Of a stretch of 64,000 nucleotides of DNA, positions 57,560 to 64,000 are shown piece after piece. Origin of the DNA: Drosophila miranda (taxonomy: Eukaryota; Arthropoda; Insecta; Diptera; Drosophilidae). The notes beneath the pieces are model-generated. The model made no database searches, was not told the origin of the DNA, and worked only from the letters and a program-made list of their open reading frames with translations. Made by a program: the position numbers and the translations under genes. How positions within the stretch are numbered: position 1 is the stretch's first letter; every line of letters starts with the position of its first letter. The stretch lies in the NCBI RefSeq assembly GCF_003369915.1, contig NC_046676.1:17900001-17964000 (forward strand), written 5' to 3'.

Positions 57560-57894
57560 TCAGTGCAGTTTCTGACGCCTTCGGTTCGACTGTCATCTCT
57601 CTCTGTCTCTCTCTCTCTGTCCGTCCGTCCTAGTGCGCGGTTTTTAGTTCTTGCTATTCCTACGTTTTTTTCTGCTTACTCTTTATTTGTGTAGTTCCCT
57701 GAATCGCGTGATTTGTGGCATCGCAAGTGAAAGACACAGTACTTCAATTAGTTTTTGATTTTTCCTTTGAACGGAACCAAAATTGCGATAATAAAATCAA
57801 ATCAGGTACAGAGATTAAAATTTAAATAAAATACACGTCTAAAGTGTACTTCAATCGGATGTGATCAAGTTCAGTGGAAAATTGTGAATTTATG
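57560..57894 (+). other. Candidate noncoding first exon with GAGA-type repeats
   Basis: It starts at an initiator-like TCAGTG (57560), runs through CTCTCTCTGTCT repeats and ends GAATTTATG then the donor GTGAGC at 57895. The ATG at the very end could start a coding frame that continues in the next exon, outside the window. Confidence 0.35.
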
Positions 57895-59252
57895 GTGAGC
57901 TATAATAAGAATTTGCATATTCCAATTGGTTTAAGCTTGATTCAAATTTCCCCGCAATCTTTTGCAGAATTGTAACCATTCCACGGTTACTCATTCCCCT
58001 GATTTTTCTCTCCAAAAATTAACTAAAATTATTTATGTGATTCCCGCTTAACTTTCAAACTTTGTGTAACTATAAATGATACTTCGTTTATCTTATCGAA
58101 TAGTTAAAGTACAAAATGGAAATCAGAGGCAGCATGGGCTTTTATGAGGTCGGAAATTACCGTTAGCATAGTGCCAAGTTTATGGCTCTTGAGTCACACA
58201 CACACACAGACACACTCACACACACGTGTTTGTGTTGGCCACGTTAAACGTAATGTTAGCGCACTTTTGCTTACCTTTAACTCAATTATCTGATAAAGAA
58301 AGCCACATACTACAGCTACGCTACGGATGTTACCGTGGGCAGGGAGAGGGGCAGAGGACAGGGAGAGGGGCAGAGGACAGGGACGTTATCCGCAGTTTGT
58401 TGACCTCCGCTGATAAAGATTTTTTCCATTTCTCTTTTCTCTTTAGTTTTGCAAAAAGTTTATCCTCAAAGCGACACGAAGATCATGTCAATATGAGGCA
58501 TGGTAAATAATAATATCACAACGAAATACTATCTTTAAAAGTCGAAGGTGTAGATACTCTTGCAGGTGGATGTTTCTTATGGTATATGATATTTCTAGCT
58601 GTATATAGAACTTGGCCTGAACACGAAACAATCATCAGATATCCTGACAGTAGTACTCTATGAGGAGGAATACCCTCCTCAAGGGTATACTCGCACAAAG
58701 AATAGCTCTTTGTGGCTAAGAAGTCGGTCCTATCGGTCGATGGTGGTTCGACTATATGGTAATTAGGCACACGGAGCTCGACTTAGAGGTCTAATAAATA
58801 AAACCCGCACGTAGGCCAAATAAAAATGGTAACAGAATCGAACGGTGCTGCCGCTAGCGCTGGTCTGGTCTCTGGCTTGGATTGGTGACAGACGGTGACT
58901 CGAAGTGAGTTCGGTTCCCAAGGCCAGTGGATCTATCAGGTTAATTACCCGCCATTGTTAATCCTAGCCAAGCGGTAGTACGCTTCCCCGAACTTCCACT
59001 CCCTTTAAGACCTCTTTTTTTTGTGTTTTTGCCTTTTTCAGTTCTTTTTCTTAAATTTTTTGTGGTAATAATGAATTCAATTATTGTCACTCGAGTGCGT
59101 TAAGTATGCGGTAAAGGTATGAGCGCTGTGTACTGTGTGCTATCTGTATCTGTGAGATACATTTGTATGTAAATACGTGCGCAACAAAAGAATCAAGCTT
59201 CTGCGTCATTGGAAATTAAAACGTTTCTGCAAAAATACCAACAACCAGAGTA

Positions 59253-60350
59253 CAAAACGAGGGGGAACGTTGTGAGTTGCTGCGGAGACCGCAACTCTAC
59301 ATTTATACCCGATACTTAGTCAGTATGGCTCTCCTCCGGCAGACGCCGCTAATATTAAACGACACGACAAAGAGAGAGACAGAAAATCAGTCTGAGCTTG
59401 TCGTCGGGCGCTGCGTGGCCACTGCAAACTGATTTCTTGCTTTTGGCTACAAAAATGATCCGATCTGATCCAGATTCAGCCATCTGATAGATATGGTCAT
59501 TATCTATGATTCTGCGTTTTAGTTTTCTCGAATGTGCAATGTTGTGGATGCAACAGATTTTCGTCCTTTGTGTGGGCGGAAGGGGGTGGGGCGAAATTCT
59601 GAGATATACGTTTTATAGTGAGATCTAACAGAAGTGCGGATACCAAATTTGGTTACTCTAGCCTTAATAGTCTCTGAGATTTGAGGATGCCCCAGATTTT
59701 CGTCCTTTGCGGGGGCGGAAGGGGGTGTGGCGAAATTTGGACACGAAACGGTCAAGGTCCGATATCACAGGAGTGTTGCTCAAATTTGGTTGCTCTGGCT
59801 CTTATAGGTTCTGAGATCCTTGAACTCATATTTTGCAATTGGCAAAACCGACCATGAAACCTGTGTGTTAGAGAGAGACAGAGCGAGAAAGAATGAAATT
59901 GTTTTCTTGATTCTGGCTATAATAATTATACGATCTGGTTGAGATTTTACACTCTAGAACATATAGTCATCCTCTACGATTCTTCGTTTTTGGTTTTACC
60001 GTATCTTTAAAAATGTGGATGCCACAGATTTTCGTCCTTTGTGGGGGCGGAAGTGGGCGGGGCGAAGTTTTGAAATATTTTTGTAGCAGTGACATATCAC
60101 AGAAGTCTGGATCCAAAACATCGTTGCTCTAGCTCTTATAGTCTTTGAGCACTAGGCGCTGAAGGGGACGGACAGACGGACGGACGGACAGACGGACAGA
60201 CAGACAGGGCTCAATCGACTCGGCTATTGATGCTGATCAAGAATATATATACTTTATGGGGTCGGAAACGATTCCTTCTGGACGTTACACACATCCACTT
60301 TTACCACAAATCTAATATACCCCAATACTAATTTTGAGTATCGGGTATAA
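59253..60350 (-). mobile_element. DINE-1 element, copy B
   Basis: About 1.1 kb, reverse orientation relative to copy A. It shows the same hairpin (GTGAGTTGCTGCGG...CCGCAACTC), inverted ends, GACGGACAGACGG microsatellite and TGATCAAGAATATATATACT core. Very close to copy C, so both are probably fairly young. Confidence 0.88.
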
Positions 60351-60712
60351 TAATGAAAATAAAGGCTCAAAACTAGTTTACGAGGCGCACATTTTGTGCT
60401 ATACGGAGTTGGAGGTGTAGGGCGAAGGCGAGGGCGGACAAATGACTACCGAAAGGGATTACGTTAGATTACCTTTAATGGGTTCAACGGGTTCAAAGTA
60501 TAGATCGATTCTAGAAGTTTGTTTGGCTGTTAGTATCCGGGAGTAGTCCGCTTACTGAATCGATTCTTATGTTGATTCTTTGGTATTTTAAGATCAAAGC
60601 TATCAAACTATGGATAGTGGAAGGGTAATGCCAATAGAGAGAAATTTCCAATATTTAATTTGGTTGCAGCTTCTATATTTTAGGATGTGATAAACTTCTA
60701 AAGAATCATACA
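60351..60712. other. Spacer between DINE-1 copies B and C
   Basis: 362 bp of unremarkable DNA; I see nothing in it. Confidence 0.6.
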
Positions 60713-61842
60713 AAAAACGAGGGGGAACGTTGTGAGTTGCTGCGGACACCGCAACTTTACATTTATACCCGATACTTAGTCAGTATGGCTCTCCTCCGGC
60801 AGACGCCGCTAATATTAAACGACACGACAAAGAGAGAGACAGAAAATCAGTCTGAGCGTGACGTCAGGCGCTGCGTAGCCACTGCAAATTGATTTGTTCC
60901 TATTGGCTATAAACATGATCTGATCTGATCCAGATTCAGCAATCTGATAGATATGGTCATTATCTATGATTCTGCGTTTTTAGTTTTCTCGAATGTGCAA
61001 TATTGTGGATGCAACAGATTTTCGTCCTTTGTGTGGGCGGAAGGGGGTGGGGCGAAACTTTGAGATACATGTTTTATAGTAAGATCTAACAGGAGTGCGG
61101 ATACCAAATTTGGTTACTCTAGCCTTAATAGTCTCTGAGATTTTTGAATATCCCCAAATTTTCGTCCTTTGCGGGGGCGGAAGGGGGTGTGGCGAAATTT
61201 TGAAACAAACTCGTCTCGGTCCGATATATTTGGAGTGTGGATACCAAATTTGGTTGCTCTAGCTTTTGTAGTCTCTGAGATCTTGGCGCTAATGTTTTAC
61301 TCTAAGCAAAGCCGCCTATGCTACGTGTGTGTTAGAGAGAGACAGGGCGAGAAAAAATGAAATTGTTTTCTTGATGCTGGCTATAATAATAATACGATCC
61401 AATTCAGATTCCGCAGTCTTAAAGATATGGTCATTCTCTACGATTCTTCGTTTTTGGTTTTACCGTATCTTTAAAAATGTGGATGCCACAGATTTTCGTC
61501 CTTTGTGGGGGCGGAAGTGGGCGGGGCGAAGTTTTGAAATATTTTTGTAGCAGTGACATATCACAGAAGTCTGGATCCAAAACATCGTTGCTCTAGCTCT
61601 TATAGTCTTTGAGCACTAGGCGCTGAAGGGGACGGACAGACGGACGGACGGACGGACGGACGGACGGACGGACGGACGGACAGACGGACAGACAGACAGG
61701 GCTCAATCGACTCGGCTATTGATGCTGATCAAGAATATATATACTTTATGGGGTCGGAAACGATTCTTTCTGGACGTTACACACATCCACTTTTACCACA
61801 AATCTAATATACCCCAATACTCATTTTGAGTATCGGGTATAA
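60713..61842 (-). mobile_element. DINE-1 element, copy C
   Basis: About 1.13 kb in the same orientation as copy B. The microsatellite core is expanded to about ten GACG units (61633-61685). Other parts differ from copy B by scattered substitutions, with a more diverged block around 61190-61420. Confidence 0.88.
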
Positions 61843-64000
61843 AAAATCTCTTAATAAACGAATTTACTTACATTCTACACTAAAATTCCAATCATAGGTA
61901 CATCATTTTAATGTTCCTAATTTATTAAAATATCTACTGATGTCTGTCTATACTTATACAAATAATTCTAAAGATATATGTATACATAATAAAATTATGC
62001 CCTCGCACCTTCTTTTGGCTACGTGATTATATTGCGATGATAAACAAATAAAAAGTTAGAATAAAAAGCAAACATATGTACATACATATATGTACATATA
62101 AATAATGGCTAACGAGAAGCGGCGGCTCTCTCTCCACCCAATTTCGCCATTACAAATTTTCGTATTTTGCTGCCAATTCTGATTCCGATTCCGAGTCTAA
62201 TTTATTAATTTCATTTAATTTCTTTATGGGGCTGGCTTTTCGTTTCTTTTGGTTCGTTGTTCTTTGGTCGCTGGCTGGGCTGGGACCCGCCCCAAAAAAC
62301 TTTACACAAAGCGAGAATATAGCTTTTGTTTTTTAACAATTGTGTAGGCCTCCTCGCTCGCACCTTCGTACTACAGCACGCTGTCTCTCTCTCTCTCTGT
62401 CTCCCCGTCTGCCTCTCTCTATTGCTGTTCGTTCTTACTCTCTAACTGTGTGTGTGTGTGTCTGTGAGAGAGTGTATTTGTGGCTTTTATAAACATGTTT
62501 TCGCATTAATAATACATTTTTATTCGCTAATTTAAATGTTGCTTACTTTCAACACGAAACCAGTTGGGGTCTCAGCGGTATATCAGACATACGTATGTAC
62601 ATAGAGTAAATACCTATATACGATGTACATATGTATGTATCTATGTGCTCTTACACCCATACAAAGAACCATCTGGGTGGAGCCTAAAACTTGGATAATT
62701 TACTTAGTCTCTGGGTCTGGGTCTGGGTCTGGGCTTGTGCGTGTGTATGTCGGTCTGTCAGGGTTTTCTTCTTTGTGTTATTTATGCATTTGTTCAACTC
62801 AAACTTGGGAATTATTTGATGGCGATTTAAGAACCCTGTGCTCTCCATCCTCTCCCCATCCTCATGCTCAGCTTTCCTCTTGGGGAAAGTTCTTGTAACA
62901 ATTGTTGTGGGGGCTGGGGCGGTGTCAAGTGGGTGGTTGCGACTGTGGGTGATTAAACGCCCACAATAAACGCCTCGAACAGCAGGCACATTCTCGAATC
63001 GAACAAATGTCCTCTTTGGCATCCACTACGTGCTCCTCCTCCAGCTCTGACTCAACCTTATTCTGTAGCTAATATTAGCGCATGATCTTTCGAGATGGAT
63101 ATACGCTTTGTTATTTGTTTCTGCAAAGAGGATCCTTCCTTAAAAACTAAATCAAATTAAGCAAAAGATTTGTACAATTCTCTACTCCTAGAAGATCCGA
63201 ACCCGAACTTCGAGGCTCTTGCTGAATAGGCATTGAAACAAAAGACAATGCCCCAGATACCAGTGACAATAGCTGGGAGGGGAGCACACAGTCGAACCCT
63301 CGGCCCGAGCAAATTGGGGCAGCATTGAGTGGAGCGATTGAAATGCGACAATTTGTTGCTTCTCAAGTGCCGGGCAGGCAGGGCCTGGAGCAGGCACAGT
63401 TTGAGCAATCCGAATCACTGCCGCCACATGAGTATGAGTATGCTCAATATTACACCAATCAATCCCCGGGCCAGGCCGGAGCCAGCTGCCCTTTTGTCAA
63501 ATTCAAATAAACAAAAGCCATTAGCAAATGTATCCGAAAGATGCACACAGCACATTACAGCAACAGCAACAGCAACAGCTCCAGCACCAGCAGTGGCGGC
63601 GACACTTGAGCTGGTGTAATCAAATCATAAATTTATATGTATATACGGACAGATAGATATGGGAATGTTTTTCCGTATGCCATTCTATTAATTTCCATTA
63701 GGGTCTTGTTCTCGTCGTAGATACGATATGAGAGTATCATCCAACCCTGCGCTAGGCGACGCTTTTGAATTGGTTCAAGTATCTATGGCTCGTTGCAACA
63801 ACAAACAAGATACAAAAAAGACAACAACTGTACTTTGTCACTGGCCGAAAAATAAAAGGAAACCCCTCATCAGGAGGTTGCAAACGGAACTCCTTTTCAT
63901 CTTTATTTTCATTTTCATTTCCATTCTCATCTCCTCTTCGTTCGGAGATTTATTTATCAAACTATCTTTGAGCATTTTGCATCCCTTTGGAACGCATCGC
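61843..64000. other. Right-edge noncoding region
   Basis: No coding exon is recognised. It holds (CT)n near 62382-62400, GTGTGT near 62448-62462, (TCTGGG)n at 62710-62735 and (ACAGCA)n/(CAGCAC)n near 63555-63592. Probably intronic or intergenic DNA of the unidentified right-hand gene. Confidence 0.45.

Larger units (their letters stand above)
54048..59252. other. Large noncoding region with probable 5-prime exons
   Basis: No coding exon is recognised. Two stretches end in good plus-strand donors (54330 and 57894; see separate entries). (CT)n/GAGA-type runs lie at 55781-55806 and 57596-57618, and GT/CA microsatellites at 54509-54527, 56885-56901 and 58195-58224. It probably belongs to the 5-prime part of a regulated gene to the right; D. 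melanogaster apontic lies near 59F, but nothing here proves it. Confidence 0.45.

Noticed and set aside
59253-61842. Pair of 1.1-kb direct repeats considered as long terminal repeats of a retroelement
   Set aside because: The 362 bp between them has no coding content, each repeat has its own DINE-1 ends, hairpin and microsatellite, and the same element stands alone at 49641.

Overview
The window is nuclear DNA of a Drosophila fly. This rests on the gene content (14-3-3zeta/leo, Jra, eiger, pita, Dcp-1, Pi3K59F), many short introns of about 60 bp, DREF and Motif 1 promoter signals, and DINE-1 (INE-1) mobile elements. In D. melanogaster the genes on the left half map around 46E of chromosome 2R and those on the right half around 59E-F, so this is Muller element C in a species with a different gene order. 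An obscura-group or other non-melanogaster species is my guess; the sequence alone does not name it.

Layout. 1-2.1 kb: an unrecognised gene on the minus strand that probably runs off the left edge. 4.7-7.7 kb: leo (14-3-3zeta, minus) with two mutually exclusive copies of exon 5, and a long upstream region with a probable noncoding first exon near 10.5 kb. 11.6-12.3 kb: an interspersed repeat module. 13.1-14.0 kb: the ribosome assembly factor Mrt4 (plus). 14.3-15.5 kb: Jra (Jun, minus), followed in the same frame after its stop by a second 109-codon open frame. 17.9-21.4 kb: a six-exon, 803-residue secreted proprotein with many basic cleavage sites and a cysteine-rich C-terminus (minus). 24.0-25.4 kb: an SLC2-type sugar transporter (plus). 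25.8-26.4 kb: a clean TATA promoter with a doubtful short gene. 27.2-31.7 kb: eiger, the fly TNF (minus). About 32-34 kb: the junction between the 46E-like and 59E-like blocks. 34.4-37.2 kb: two gustatory receptors, head to head with 89 bp between start codons. 37.6-38.2 kb: AIMP3. 38.5-40.6 kb: wmd (STRAP/Unrip). 41.6-42.0 kb: levy (COX6A). 42.3-47.2 kb: pita, a ZAD zinc-finger protein whose first intron holds the caspase Dcp-1 on the other strand. 47.5-48.5 kb: the exosome subunit Rrp4. 48.7-53.2 kb: Pi3K59F (Vps34), one intron of which is almost entirely a DINE-1 copy. 53.4-54.0 kb: a small multi-pass membrane protein. 54-64 kb: no coding gene, two more DINE-1 copies, and probable 5-prime exons of a gene that continues to the right.

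Functional themes. Jra and eiger belong to the same stress axis in flies (Eiger activates JNK, which phosphorylates Jun), and Dcp-1 executes apoptosis, but they come from two ancestral blocks, so closeness here need not be co-regulation. The most unusual points are the open frame continuing past the Jra stop, AP-1 and CRE sites beside Jra, the unnamed proprotein, the nested pita/Dcp-1 pair, and a repeated unit near 12 kb and 41 kb that carries a shared protein-coding fragment. Exon limits were set by hand from splice consensus; for every recognised gene the exon lengths sum to an intact reading frame.
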